64,000 nucleotides of DNA from Gibbsiella quercinecans (lineage in GTDB: Bacteria; Pseudomonadota; Gammaproteobacteria; Enterobacterales; Enterobacteriaceae). A program made the translations under genes and the position numbers. The DNA is taken from the NCBI RefSeq assembly GCF_002291425.1, contig NZ_CP014136.1, positions 3,286,001-3,350,000 of the forward strand. Reading direction: 5' to 3'. The notes beneath the pieces are model-generated. The model ran no database searches, was not told where the DNA came from, and saw only the letters and a program-made list of their open reading frames with translations. How positions within the stretch are numbered: the stretch's first letter is position 1; every line of letters begins with the position of its first letter. Of the stretch, positions 19,512-28,163 are shown one piece after another.

Positions 19512-19634
19512 TTATATACGGCCATGGCTAAGTGGTCGGATGAGATAAATCTAGCCGTTGTGGGCGGGGTTAGGCGCGGCGCTTGCGCTGAATGTGATGG
19601 GGGTCATGAATCTGTGGCGCCGTTGATGAGCGAT

Positions 19635-21149
19635 CTAGGCGCGGATACATTCCAGCAGGATGGCGAACGCTGCCGCCATTTGCTGCTCCGGCACGCAGGC
19701 GAAGCCCATCAGCAGGCCGCGGCGGCGGTTCGGCAGCATGTAATAACGGGAGAGCGGGCGCACCAGCACGCCGCGCGCGCCGGCGGCGCTGGCGATGGCG
19801 ACGTCGTCGGCTTCGTCCGGCAGGTTGAGCACCAGGTGCAGCCCGGCGTTGCTGTTGAACGCATTCAACGCGTGCGGGCCCAAGTGCTGTTCGATCAGGC
19901 CGGTGAGGAATGCGCGCCGCCTGGCGTACAGCAGGCGCATACGGCGGATGTGCGCCGTGTAATGGCCCTCGTCGATAAACTGCGCCAGCGCTGCCTGAAT
20001 CAGCAGGTGCCCGCCGCGGTACAGCTCGGCGTGGGCGGTTTTCAATTCGTGCATCAGTGGTTTGGGCAACACCACGTAGCCCAGCCGCAGCGCGGGATAG
20101 ATCGTTTTGCTGAAGGTACCGATGTAAATCACCGGCGCATCCGCCTCTAGCCCTTGCAGGGCAGGGATGGGCTGGCCGGAGAAGCGGAATTCGCTGTCGT
20201 AATCGTCCTCAATGATCCAACTGCTGCTGTTGCGTGCCAGCGCCAGCAGCCGTTGGCGGCGTGCCAGGTTCATCACCGAGCCGAGCGGGTATTGGTGCGA
20301 TGGGGTAACGAATATCAGCCGCGGCGCCGTAGTCGGCTGTTCGGGGGGCACCATGCCGGCTTCATCCACCGGCAGCGGGCAAAGATTGACCGCGTTCATG
20401 CGCAGGATATTGCGGATCCCCCAGTAGCCCGGTTCTTCTATCCAGGCGCTGTCGCCGGGGTTGCACAGCATGCGCGTGACCAAATCGATCGCCTGATGGA
20501 TGCCTTCGGTGATCAGAATCTGTTCGGGCTGGCAACGCACCGAGCGCGCGACCCGCAGGTAATCCACCAGCGCCTGCTGCAGTTCCGGGCTGCCGCCCTG
20601 ATTGCTGTAGGTGAGGCGTTGCGGTGTGGGGCGGCGGCTGATGCGGGCCTGGATCTTGCTGAATAATTGATGCGGGAACACGTTGACGTCGGGCACGCCG
20701 GGGATAAAGGCGCCCCACTGTTTGGCGCTGGCGCTGGCGTGTTCCAACAGATTGGCGCCGCGCGTGGAAAATTCGGCCGGGCGTTCGGCGCCGTTTTCGC
20801 CCAGCGGCATGCTGATGGCGGACAGATAGCTGTCCGGCACGGTTTCGGCCACGAACGTCCCGCTACCCTGGCGTGAAAACACATAGCCTTCGGCCAGCAG
20901 TTGTTCATAGACGGTCAAGACCGTGTTGCGGGACAGGCGCAACTGCTGCGCCAGATCGCGCGTGGGCGGCAGGCGGCTGGATGGCGGCAGGCTGCCATCC
21001 AAAATAGAGGTGCGGATCGCATTATATAACCGCTTGTGCAGCTTATCATCGGTCTGTTCGCCCAGACGCTGCAACAACAGGTCACCACACAGAGAGCGCA
21101 ATTGGATCCCTAAATTATTCGTAACTGGCACTCGATTATAGGGCCACAT
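19635..21149 (-). CDS. MocR/GabR-type PLP-dependent regulator of gabTD
   Basis: This is a MocR-class regulator: an N-terminal GntR-type winged helix (about 30-100, with LPPTRDLAQQLRLSRNTVLTVYEQLLAEGY) fused to an aminotransferase-like domain (about 140-500). The PLP-binding Lys lies in TFSKTIYPALRLGY. It reads away from gabT across a 73-base gap, the GabR arrangement, so it most likely activates gabTD in response to GABA and PLP. The ATG at 21149 gives 504 residues. A GTG at 21131 and an upstream codon at 21224 are alternatives. A TATAAT at 21140-21135 on the minus strand would place the promoter so close that the shorter start is possible. Assignment to GabR rather than another MocR member is by context. 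Confidence 0.82.
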   Translation of the reverse strand: MWPYNRVPVTNNLGIQLRSLCGDLLLQRLGEQTDDKLHKRLYNAIRTSILDGSLPPSSRLPPTRDLAQQLRLSRNTVLTVYEQLLAEGYVFSRQGSGTFVAETVPDSYLSAISMPLGENGAERPAEFSTRGANLLEHASASAKQWGAFIPGVPDVNVFPHQLFSKIQARISRRPTPQRLTYSNQGGSPELQQALVDYLRVARSVRCQPEQILITEGIHQAIDLVTRMLCNPGDSAWIEEPGYWGIRNILRMNAVNLCPLPVDEAGMVPPEQPTTAPRLIFVTPSHQYPLGSVMNLARRQRLLALARNSSSWIIEDDYDSEFRFSGQPIPALQGLEADAPVIYIGTFSKTIYPALRLGYVVLPKPLMHELKTAHAELYRGGHLLIQAALAQFIDEGHYTAHIRRMRLLYARRRAFLTGLIEQHLGPHALNAFNSNAGLHLVLNLPDEADDVAIASAAGARGVLVRPLSRYYMLPNRRRGLLMGFACVPEQQMAAAFAILLECIRA

Positions 21150-21222
21150 CCCGTGTAAATAAAGGGTATTGGGCCTCGCATGTGGGCAAATCGTACAGAT
21201 GGCAGTAAGCGGAGAGAACACC

Positions 21223-22488
21223 ATGAAAAATGCAGAGTTGGATCAACGTCGTCAGGATGCTACCCCGCGCGGGGTGGGGGTTATGTGCGGTTTTTACGCC
21301 GAGCGTGCGGAAAACGCCACCCTGTGGGATGTGGAAGGGCGAGAGGTGATTGACTTTGCCGCCGGGATTGCGGTGCTCAATACCGGCCACCGCCACCCAA
21401 AAGTTATCGCTGCCGTTGAAAAACAACTGCGGGCATTTACCCATACCGCTTACCAGATCGTCCCTTATGAAAGCTATGTGGCGCTGGCCGAGCGTATCAA
21501 CCAAGTGGCGCCGATTGCAGGGCCGTGTAAAACCACCTTTTTCACCACCGGTGCAGAAGCCGTTGAAAACGCGGTTAAAATCGCCCGTTCTTATACCGGC
21601 CGCCCTGGCATCATCACCTTTGGCGGCGGCTTCCATGGCCGTACCTACATGACCATGGCGCTGACCGGCAAAGTGGCGCCGTACAAGCTGGGCTTCGGTC
21701 CGTTCCCTGGTTCCGTCTTCCACGCCCAGTACCCGAACGCGCTGTATGGCGTCAGCACTGAAGATGCGATGCATAGCCTGGAGCGTATCTTTAAAGCGGA
21801 TATCGATCCTAAACAGGTGGCGGCCATTGTGCTGGAACCGGTTCAGGGTGAGGGCGGCTTTAACGTTGCCCCGGCTGAATTTATGCAGGCGCTGCGCGAA
21901 CTGTGCGACACGCATGGCATCCTGCTGGTGACGGATGAAGTGCAGAGCGGCTTTGCCCGTACCGGCAAGCTGTTTGCCATGGATTATTACAGCGTTAAGC
22001 CGGATCTGATCACTATGGCGAAAAGCCTGGCGGGCGGTATTCCGCTCTCTGCGCTTGCCGGCCGCGCCGAAGTGATGGATGCGCCGGGGCCTGGCGGGCT
22101 AGGCGGCACCTATGCCGGTAACCCATTGGCGGTGGCCGCTGCGCACGCCGTATTGGATGTGATTGAAGAAGAACAACTGTGCCAGCGGGCGCAGCGCCTG
22201 GGGCAACACCTGGTGGAATTCCTGCAGCAGGCGCGCAGCACCTGCCCGGCGATTGTTGATATTCGCGCTTTAGGTTCGATGGTGGCGGTTGAATTTAACG
22301 ATCCGCAAACCGGCAAGCCTTCCGCCGCCTATACTCACAAGGTGCAACAAAAGGCGTTGGAAGAGGGCTTGCTGCTGTTGACCTGCGGCGTGAACGGCAA
22401 CGTGATCCGCTTCCTGTACCCGCTGACTATTCCTGACGACCAGTTCAACAAGGCTCTGGGCATTCTGGGCCGCGCGCTGACCAACTGA
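21223..22488 (+). CDS. gabT: 4-aminobutyrate aminotransferase GabT
   Basis: The ATG at 21223 follows a GGAGAG ribosome site and gives 421 residues. The protein is a class III aminotransferase with the PLP Lys267 in ITMAKSLAGG and the conserved FTTGAEAVENAVKIAR motif. It transfers the amino group of GABA to 2-oxoglutarate, giving succinate semialdehyde, which GabD oxidises. gabD follows after 12 bases. Regulation by the divergent MocR protein is expected. Related PuuE enzymes of putrescine catabolism are the main alternative, but the pairing with gabD supports GabT. Confidence 0.93.
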   Translation: MKNAELDQRRQDATPRGVGVMCGFYAERAENATLWDVEGREVIDFAAGIAVLNTGHRHPKVIAAVEKQLRAFTHTAYQIVPYESYVALAERINQVAPIAGPCKTTFFTTGAEAVENAVKIARSYTGRPGIITFGGGFHGRTYMTMALTGKVAPYKLGFGPFPGSVFHAQYPNALYGVSTEDAMHSLERIFKADIDPKQVAAIVLEPVQGEGGFNVAPAEFMQALRELCDTHGILLVTDEVQSGFARTGKLFAMDYYSVKPDLITMAKSLAGGIPLSALAGRAEVMDAPGPGGLGGTYAGNPLAVAAAHAVLDVIEEEQLCQRAQRLGQHLVEFLQQARSTCPAIVDIRALGSMVAVEFNDPQTGKPSAAYTHKVQQKALEEGLLLLTCGVNGNVIRFLYPLTIPDDQFNKALGILGRALTN

Positions 22489-22500
22489 GGAGCGATGTGC

Positions 22501-23955
22501 ATGAAACTGAACAATGCCGACTTGCTGCGTAGCCAGTGCCTGATTAACGGCGAATGGCGCGATGCGCTGAGCGGCAAACGTGAAGCGGTAATCAATCCGG
22601 CAACCGGGGCCACGCTGACTACGGTGCCGCTGGTGAGCAGTGAAGAGACGCAACAGGCCATTGATGCGGCGCAGCAGGCGCAAAACGGCTGGAAGCAGCT
22701 GACCGCCAAAGCGCGTTCCGCGCTGCTGCAACGCTGGGCAGACAACATTATGGCTGCGCAGGAGGATCTGGCGCAGCTGATGACCGCCGAGCAGGGTAAA
22801 TCGCTGGCGGAATCCCGTGGCGAGGTGGCCTATGCCGCTTCGTTTATCACCTGGTTTGCCGAAGAGGCGAAACGGGTGGACGGCGCCGTATTGCAGGCGC
22901 CGCAGGCTAACCAGCGCCTGGTGGTGCTGAAACAGCCGATCGGCGTTTGTGCGGCCATTACGCCGTGGAACTTCCCGGCGGCGATGATTACCCGCAAAGC
23001 GGCGCCGGCGCTGGCCGCCGGCTGCACGATGATCGTGAAACCGGCGGAGCAAACGCCGTTGACCGCGCTGGCGCTGGGAAAACTGGCGCAGGATGCCGGC
23101 ATCCAGGACGGCGTGCTGCAAATCGTTACCGGCGAAGCCGCGCAAGTGGGCAAGGTGTTGTGCGACAGCCCGGTGGTGCGCAAGCTGAGCTTTACCGGTT
23201 CCACCGAGGTGGGGCGTATTCTGATGGCGCAATGCGCGCCAACGATTAAAAAGCTGTCGCTGGAACTGGGCGGCAATGCGCCGGTGATCGTGTTCGACGA
23301 TGCCGATCTGGATACGGCAGTGGCGGGCATCATGGCCTCCAAATTCCGCAACAGCGGCCAAACCTGCGTGTGCGCCAACCGGATCTATGTACAGGACGGT
23401 ATCTACGATCGTCTGGTGGAAAAGCTGGTGCCGGCGGTTGAAAAGCTCAAAGTGGGCGATGGCACGGCGGAAGGCACCACTCAAGGGCCACTTATTGATG
23501 AGGCGGCGGTCGATAAGGTTCAAAGCCACATTGCTGATGCGTTGGAAAATGGGGCGAAGATCGCCACCGGCGGCCAACTGCACGCGCTGGGCCGCACCTT
23601 CTTCCAGCCGACGGTGGTCACCGACGTGACGCAGCAGATGCGTTTCGCCAAAGAAGAGACCTTCGGCCCGGTTGCACCGCTGTTCCGCTTCCAGGACGAA
23701 GCCGAAGCCGTTGCCTTGGCGAACGACACCGAGTTTGGCCTGGCGGCTTATGTGTTCACCCAGAATGCGGCGCGCCAATGGCGGGTGCCGGAAGCGCTGG
23801 AATACGGCATGGTGGGCGTGAATACCGGCTTGATTTCTAACGAAGTAGCGCCGTTCGGCGGCGTGAAGCAGTCTGGGCTGGGGCGTGAAGGTTCGCGCTA
23901 CGGCATCGAAGAGTATGTCGAGATGAAATACCTGTGTATCGACGTGGGTAAATAA
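22501..23955 (+). CDS. gabD: NADP-dependent succinate-semialdehyde dehydrogenase GabD
   Basis: The ATG at 22501 is 8 bases after an AGGAG sequence and gives 484 residues aligning with E. coli GabD. An ATG at 22495 is too close to the ribosome site. It has the ALDH motifs: catalytic Cys289 in SGQTCVCANR, the general-base Glu in LELGGNAP (about 255), and ITPWNFPAAMITRK for cofactor binding. It oxidises succinate semialdehyde to succinate, feeding the TCA cycle. Expressed with gabT; a 12-bp-stem hairpin follows at 23982. Confidence 0.95.
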   Translation: MKLNNADLLRSQCLINGEWRDALSGKREAVINPATGATLTTVPLVSSEETQQAIDAAQQAQNGWKQLTAKARSALLQRWADNIMAAQEDLAQLMTAEQGKSLAESRGEVAYAASFITWFAEEAKRVDGAVLQAPQANQRLVVLKQPIGVCAAITPWNFPAAMITRKAAPALAAGCTMIVKPAEQTPLTALALGKLAQDAGIQDGVLQIVTGEAAQVGKVLCDSPVVRKLSFTGSTEVGRILMAQCAPTIKKLSLELGGNAPVIVFDDADLDTAVAGIMASKFRNSGQTCVCANRIYVQDGIYDRLVEKLVPAVEKLKVGDGTAEGTTQGPLIDEAAVDKVQSHIADALENGAKIATGGQLHALGRTFFQPTVVTDVTQQMRFAKEETFGPVAPLFRFQDEAEAVALANDTEFGLAAYVFTQNAARQWRVPEALEYGMVGVNTGLISNEVAPFGGVKQSGLGREGSRYGIEEYVEMKYLCIDVGK

Positions 23956-23981
23956 TCCTTACCGTTAGCCATACGTCGACC

Positions 23982-24010
23982 CATTACGCCCCCTCTTTGG
24001 GGGCGTAATG
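23982..24010 (+). terminator. Perfect 12-bp hairpin after gabD
   Basis: CATTACGCCCCC-TCTTT-GGGGGCGTAATG is a perfect inverted repeat 26 bases after the gabD stop and 27 bases from the convergent acetyltransferase gene. No U-tract follows, so it may be a Rho-aided or bidirectional end. Confidence 0.6.
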
Positions 24011-24037
24011 CTATTAAGGTGTGGGGGCTGCTAACGT

Positions 24038-24532
24038 TTAGCGGCTAACGTTTATCGCTTTTACCATGCGGAAGTTGGTCAGTGACTGGCCATGACGCAC
24101 GACCTGCTGTTGTTCCAGTAGTTGGAAACCGCGTCTGGCGAAAAAGGGCCGGGCGGTGATGCTGGCTTCGGTGAACAGTTGCGTTGCCCCGCCGGCGCCG
24201 GCGGCCTGCTCGGCGCAGGCCAATAAGCGCGTGGCGATCCCCTTCCCTTGCCAGGCCGGGTGAACAAACAGCATATCCAGATGGTTTTGCGGTTCAAGGT
24301 GGGTAAAGCCGACAAGGGTGTGCCCACTTACTACCACCCAGGTTACCGGGTTGAGGCAGCACTGCCCAAAGGTGTGGCGATCCACCTGAACCCAGGCATT
24401 AATTTGTGGCGGCGTATAGTCCCTGGCGGCCACTTCGCGCACGGCACCGATAAATACGTTCAGCACCGCGTCCAAATCCGTTAGCTGATAGGGCCGCAGT
24501 GTATAGCGTGAATGCCTGCTATCCGTAGTCAT
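24038..24532 (-). CDS. GNAT-family N-acetyltransferase
   Basis: The ATG at 24532 has an AAGGAG ribosome site and gives 164 residues. The acetyl-CoA-binding motif A is clear (MLFVHPAWQGKGIATRLL, about residues 88-105), preceded by the beta-strand segment TLVGFTHLEPQNHLD. The fold and length fit small-molecule acetyltransferases similar to YafP. Substrate unknown. It is convergent with gabD and divergent from dcuS, whose start lies 120 bases away. Confidence 0.85.
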   Translation of the reverse strand: MTTDSRHSRYTLRPYQLTDLDAVLNVFIGAVREVAARDYTPPQINAWVQVDRHTFGQCCLNPVTWVVVSGHTLVGFTHLEPQNHLDMLFVHPAWQGKGIATRLLACAEQAAGAGGATQLFTEASITARPFFARRGFQLLEQQQVVRHGQSLTNFRMVKAINVSR

Positions 24533-24652
24533 GGTGGTGCTCCTTGCTGGTTGGTGCGGCATGCCGCCGAGCGGCACATTTTACGCTCTGTCTTTTACAA
24601 ATGCGCGGCATCGGTGATAATAGCCGCTTGGCCTTCACTTTATTGGGCACTA

Positions 24653-26284
24653 ATGAGCGACTCGCAAGAACTCCTGCCGGTGCGTAAGCGCCCGATGAAA
24701 TTTAGCCTCTTTGTCACGCTGATGGTCAGTGCTGTGATCGTCTCGGTGTTGCTGGTGGTTCATACGCTGTATTTCTTTCAAATAAGCCATGTGACCCGTG
24801 ACGGCGTCAAGGATGTGGCGCTGGCGTTCGCCCGCACCCTGGCGGACTCGCCGGAAATACAGCGCGGGCTGACGCAGCCTGTCGACAGCAACATTATTCA
24901 ACCGATAGCCAGTGCGGTGCGAAAACGTAATGGCCTGCTGTTCGTGGTTGTCACCAACATGGACGGCGTTCGCTACTCCCATCCCAACCCCAACCTGATT
25001 AATCGCCGTTTTATCGGCAGTGATATTGATTCTGCGTTGCGGGGGCGTGAGAACGTGGCGGTGAACCACGGGGTACTGGTGGAGGCGCTGCGGGTTTTCA
25101 CTCCGGTTTATGATAGCCAGAAGCGGCAGATCGGTGTGGTGGTGGTCGGTATCTCGCTAAGCCAGGTCAGCCAGCAGATTAACACCAGCCGCTGGAGCAT
25201 CCTTTGGACGGTATTATTCGGCGCTCTGGTCGGCAGCCTGGGCATTTGGGCGATTGTGCTGGTGCTCAAGCGGATCCTCTTCGGCTTAGAGCCCTATGAT
25301 ATTTCGCAGCTTTTTGAGCAGCATGAGGCGATGCTGCTGTCGATAAAAGAGGGGGTGATTGCGGTGGACGAGAGTGCGCGCGTCACCCTGACCAACCAGG
25401 CGGCCCGGCAAATGCTGTTGGGCAGCAGCAGCGCCCCTGGCACACTGGCCGACGGCAGCGGCGATTCCGCCGGCCTGCTCGCTTCGCTGCGTGAGGTGTT
25501 GCGCACCGGCCTGCCGGTACAGGATGAGGAAATCAATTTTAAGGAGCGGCTGCTGTTGATTAATACCGTCCCGGTGCGCAGCGGCAACAAGATTATCGGC
25601 GCGATCTGTACCTTCAGGGATAAAACGGAGGTCAGCGAACTGATGCAGCGCCTAAGCGGCATGGTAAACTACGTGGATGCGCTGCGTGAACGCTCGCATG
25701 AATTCATGAACAAGCTGCATGTGATTCTTGGCCTGTTGCATATGAAAAGCTACGCCCAGCTTGAAGATTACATCATTAAAACCGCCAATAACTACCAGGC
25801 AGAAATCGGCTCCCTGCAGTTAAAAATCAAGTCACCCGTGATTGCCGGCTTCTTATTAGGCAAAATCAACCGGGCCCGGGATAGCGGGCTGCACTTAACC
25901 CTCATGGAAGATTCCCACCTGCCGGATAACGACAATGAAAAGCAGGTGGCGGTGCTGATTACCGCACTGGGGAATTTGACCGAGAACGCGCTGGATGCCA
26001 TGCAGGGGCAGGCCGATGGCGAAGTGAGCGTGTTGTTGCATTATCAGAATGGATGGCTCACCTGTGAGGTGAGCGACGATGGGCCGGGGATCCCGGCGGC
26101 GCACCTGCAGGCCATCTTTGAAAAGGACTTCTCGTCAAAAGGCGAAAACCGCGGCGTGGGGCTTTTTCTGGCCAAGCAGCAATTAGAGAGCCTGGGCGGT
26201 TCCATTACCGTGGAATCCGAACCGGGCGTGTATACCCAATTCTATGTACAACTCCCCTGGGATAGTGAGAGGACAGGCACGTGA
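24653..26284 (+). CDS. dcuS: C4-dicarboxylate sensor kinase DcuS
   Basis: The ATG at 24653 gives 543 residues, the same length as E. coli DcuS, with strong similarity throughout. Layout: short N-terminus, membrane helix (about 20-42), periplasmic PAS sensor for fumarate, malate and related acids (about 43-180), second helix (about 183-205), cytosolic PAS (about 215-325), then the kinase core with His349 in RERSHEFMNKLH and the ATPase G boxes (DDGPGIP, RGVGLFLAKQQ). It overlaps dcuR by four bases. It phosphorylates DcuR when C4-dicarboxylates are present. CitA-type citrate sensors are the related alternative, but the match is to DcuS. Confidence 0.95.
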   Translation: MSDSQELLPVRKRPMKFSLFVTLMVSAVIVSVLLVVHTLYFFQISHVTRDGVKDVALAFARTLADSPEIQRGLTQPVDSNIIQPIASAVRKRNGLLFVVVTNMDGVRYSHPNPNLINRRFIGSDIDSALRGRENVAVNHGVLVEALRVFTPVYDSQKRQIGVVVVGISLSQVSQQINTSRWSILWTVLFGALVGSLGIWAIVLVLKRILFGLEPYDISQLFEQHEAMLLSIKEGVIAVDESARVTLTNQAARQMLLGSSSAPGTLADGSGDSAGLLASLREVLRTGLPVQDEEINFKERLLLINTVPVRSGNKIIGAICTFRDKTEVSELMQRLSGMVNYVDALRERSHEFMNKLHVILGLLHMKSYAQLEDYIIKTANNYQAEIGSLQLKIKSPVIAGFLLGKINRARDSGLHLTLMEDSHLPDNDNEKQVAVLITALGNLTENALDAMQGQADGEVSVLLHYQNGWLTCEVSDDGPGIPAAHLQAIFEKDFSSKGENRGVGLFLAKQQLESLGGSITVESEPGVYTQFYVQLPWDSERTGT

Positions 26285-27000
26285 TCAATGTTTTAATAGT
26301 CGATGATGATGCGATGGTCGCAGAGCTGAACCGCTGCTATGTCGCTCAGATCCCCAGGTTCAAATGCTGTGGTATTGCCTCAACGCTTGAGCAGGCCAAG
26401 GCGATGGTGTTAAACCCGCAACACCCGATTGATCTGATTTTGCTGGATGTGTATATGCAGCAGGATAACGGCTTGGATCTGCTGCCGGTGCTGCGCAGTT
26501 CGCGCCGCCCGATTGATGTGATTATGATTTCCTCCGCGGCGGACGTGGAGACGATCAAAAAGTCGCTGCACTATGGGGTGGTTGACTACCTGATTAAGCC
26601 GTTCCAGTTTGCCCGCTTTGAAGAGGCGCTAACCGCCTGGAAGCAGAAAAGGGCGTTGATGGATAACCAGCAGTACTATGAGCAATCGGATCTGGACCGG
26701 CTGATCCACGGCAATCAGCCGGCGGCGCCGGACACCAAGCGGTTGCCGAAAGGCTTAACGCCGCAAACCCTGCGCACCATCTGCCTGTGGATTGATGCGC
26801 ACCCGGGGATTGAGTTTTCCACGGATGAACTGGCGGCGGCGGTGAATATTTCGCGCGTTTCCTGCCGTAAATACCTGATCTGGCTTACAGAAATCAATAT
26901 TCTGTTCACCAGTATCCACTATGGCGCCACCGGCCGGCCGGTATACCGCTACCGTGTGCAGGCGGAACACATCGCATTATTACAGCAGTACTGCCAGTAA
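26281..27000 (+). CDS. dcuR: Response regulator DcuR
   Basis: The 239-residue protein equals E. coli DcuR in length. The receiver domain (about 1-120) has the acidic pair in VDDDAMV, the phosphoacceptor Asp56 in LLDVYM and Lys in LIKPFQF. A CitB/DcuR-type helix-turn-helix follows at the C-terminus (about 175-215, FSTDELAAAVNISRVSCRKYL). The start is a GTG overlapping the dcuS stop (GTGA). It activates anaerobic C4-dicarboxylate genes. The neighbouring apbE-frd and antiporter-fumarase genes are probable targets. Confidence 0.95.
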   Translation: MINVLIVDDDAMVAELNRCYVAQIPRFKCCGIASTLEQAKAMVLNPQHPIDLILLDVYMQQDNGLDLLPVLRSSRRPIDVIMISSAADVETIKKSLHYGVVDYLIKPFQFARFEEALTAWKQKRALMDNQQYYEQSDLDRLIHGNQPAAPDTKRLPKGLTPQTLRTICLWIDAHPGIEFSTDELAAAVNISRVSCRKYLIWLTEINILFTSIHYGATGRPVYRYRVQAEHIALLQQYCQ

Positions 27001-27023
27001 CCGCCGGTTAAGCCGGTGCAGAG

Positions 27024-27053
27024 AGCCGCAGCGGATCACGCTGCGGCTTTTTT
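27024..27053 (+). terminator. Terminator after dcuR
   Basis: AGCCGCAGCG-GATCA-CGCTGCGGCT followed by TTTTT: a perfect 10-bp stem with U-tract, 23 bases after the dcuR stop, between convergent dcuR and apbE. Confidence 0.93.
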
Positions 27054-27096
27054 GTTGGTTGCCGGAAATTACGGCCTGGCGGCGCGTTTTCGCGGT

Positions 27097-28062
27097 TTAC
27101 GCCAGCGTGTAGCTGTCGTCAAGCAGGGTAAAACGGAACTGCCGCTGCGAGGAGAGGTGCACGCGCTTCGTCCGGGTGACAAAGATCGCTTCAATGTGCG
27201 GTAGGCTTGCCGCGTAGGCCAGCCCTTGTTCAACCCCCATGCCGTACAGCAGGGTGGTGTAAATATCCCCGTCGATCGAGTCTTCTGAAATGATGGTGAC
27301 GCTCAGCAGCTCGTTATCAAGCGGGTAGCCAGTGCGTGGATCGAGGATATGGTGATACAACCGCCCGTCCAACTCAAAGTAACGTTCGTAAATGCCCGAT
27401 GTCACCACTGATTTACCGGCCACATTGATCACGCCAATCATCGCCTCCGCGTCGGCGAAAGGTTTTTTCAGGCCAATCGCCCAGGCGTTTTGTTCGCCGT
27501 GCGGCGGCGCGCCAAGAGTTTGTACGTTGCCGCCCAGGTTGATCAGCGCATGCCGGATCTGCTGTTGTTGCAATAAATCCCGCACTAAATCGGCAATGTA
27601 GCCTTTGGCGATGGCGCCAAGATCGATTTCCATGCCGGGCTTTTCGAGCAACACCGAGCTTTCGTTGGCATTGAGGATCACGTTGGCCGGGTTGGTCAGC
27701 GCCAGCAGCGCCTGCAGTTCGTGCGGCGGCGGCACGCTGTTGCCCTGAAAACCGATTTTCCAGCGTTTTACCAGCGGGCCGATGGTGAAGTTAAAGCTGC
27801 TGTTTTCCAGCAGGCTGACGGCTCTGGCGCGCTGAATCAGGCGAAAAACCGGCGGGCTGACCACGACCGGATGCCGGCCGGCGGCCTGGTTGATGCTCAT
27901 GATCTGGGAATGCGCGCGGTTTACCGTCAGCAGATCTTCCTGCTGTTTAATCAGCCGAAAAACGGCGGCGGCAACCGGTTGGTTATCTTCGAACAGTTTG
28001 AGCAGGATGGGGGAGCCCATCAAAACGGCAGAATAGGAATAGACGCGGACTTCAGGTGGCAT
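27097..28062 (-). CDS. apbE: FAD:protein FMN transferase (ApbE)
   Basis: The 321-residue protein is an ApbE flavin transferase, with the conserved core IDLGAIAKGYIADLVRDLL (about 152-171), the NLGGNV segment and the SGIYERYF and HILDPRTGYP motifs. It transfers FMN from FAD to a Thr in the FMN_bind motif of target proteins. There is no signal peptide, so it acts in the cytosol, unlike periplasmic ApbE proteins that serve Nqr and Rnf. The next gene upstream (frd type, 101-base gap, same strand) contains such a motif at Thr447 and is the evident client. Confidence 0.93.
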   Translation of the reverse strand: MPPEVRVYSYSAVLMGSPILLKLFEDNQPVAAAVFRLIKQQEDLLTVNRAHSQIMSINQAAGRHPVVVSPPVFRLIQRARAVSLLENSSFNFTIGPLVKRWKIGFQGNSVPPPHELQALLALTNPANVILNANESSVLLEKPGMEIDLGAIAKGYIADLVRDLLQQQQIRHALINLGGNVQTLGAPPHGEQNAWAIGLKKPFADAEAMIGVINVAGKSVVTSGIYERYFELDGRLYHHILDPRTGYPLDNELLSVTIISEDSIDGDIYTTLLYGMGVEQGLAYAASLPHIEAIFVTRTKRVHLSSQRQFRFTLLDDSYTLA

Positions 28063-28163
28063 AGCGGGATCCTGGCTGGTTGACGGCGTAAAGAGCCTGA
28101 CCCATTTTGGCCCAGGGAGCGGTGCGAAGCCAGCGCCCCTGGCGGGGCGCTGGCGGCCAGTGA

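Noticed and set aside
22270..23778. Long minus-strand open frame (502 codons)
   Set aside because: Fully antisense to gabT-gabD with low-complexity His/Arg/Gln composition and no ribosome site.
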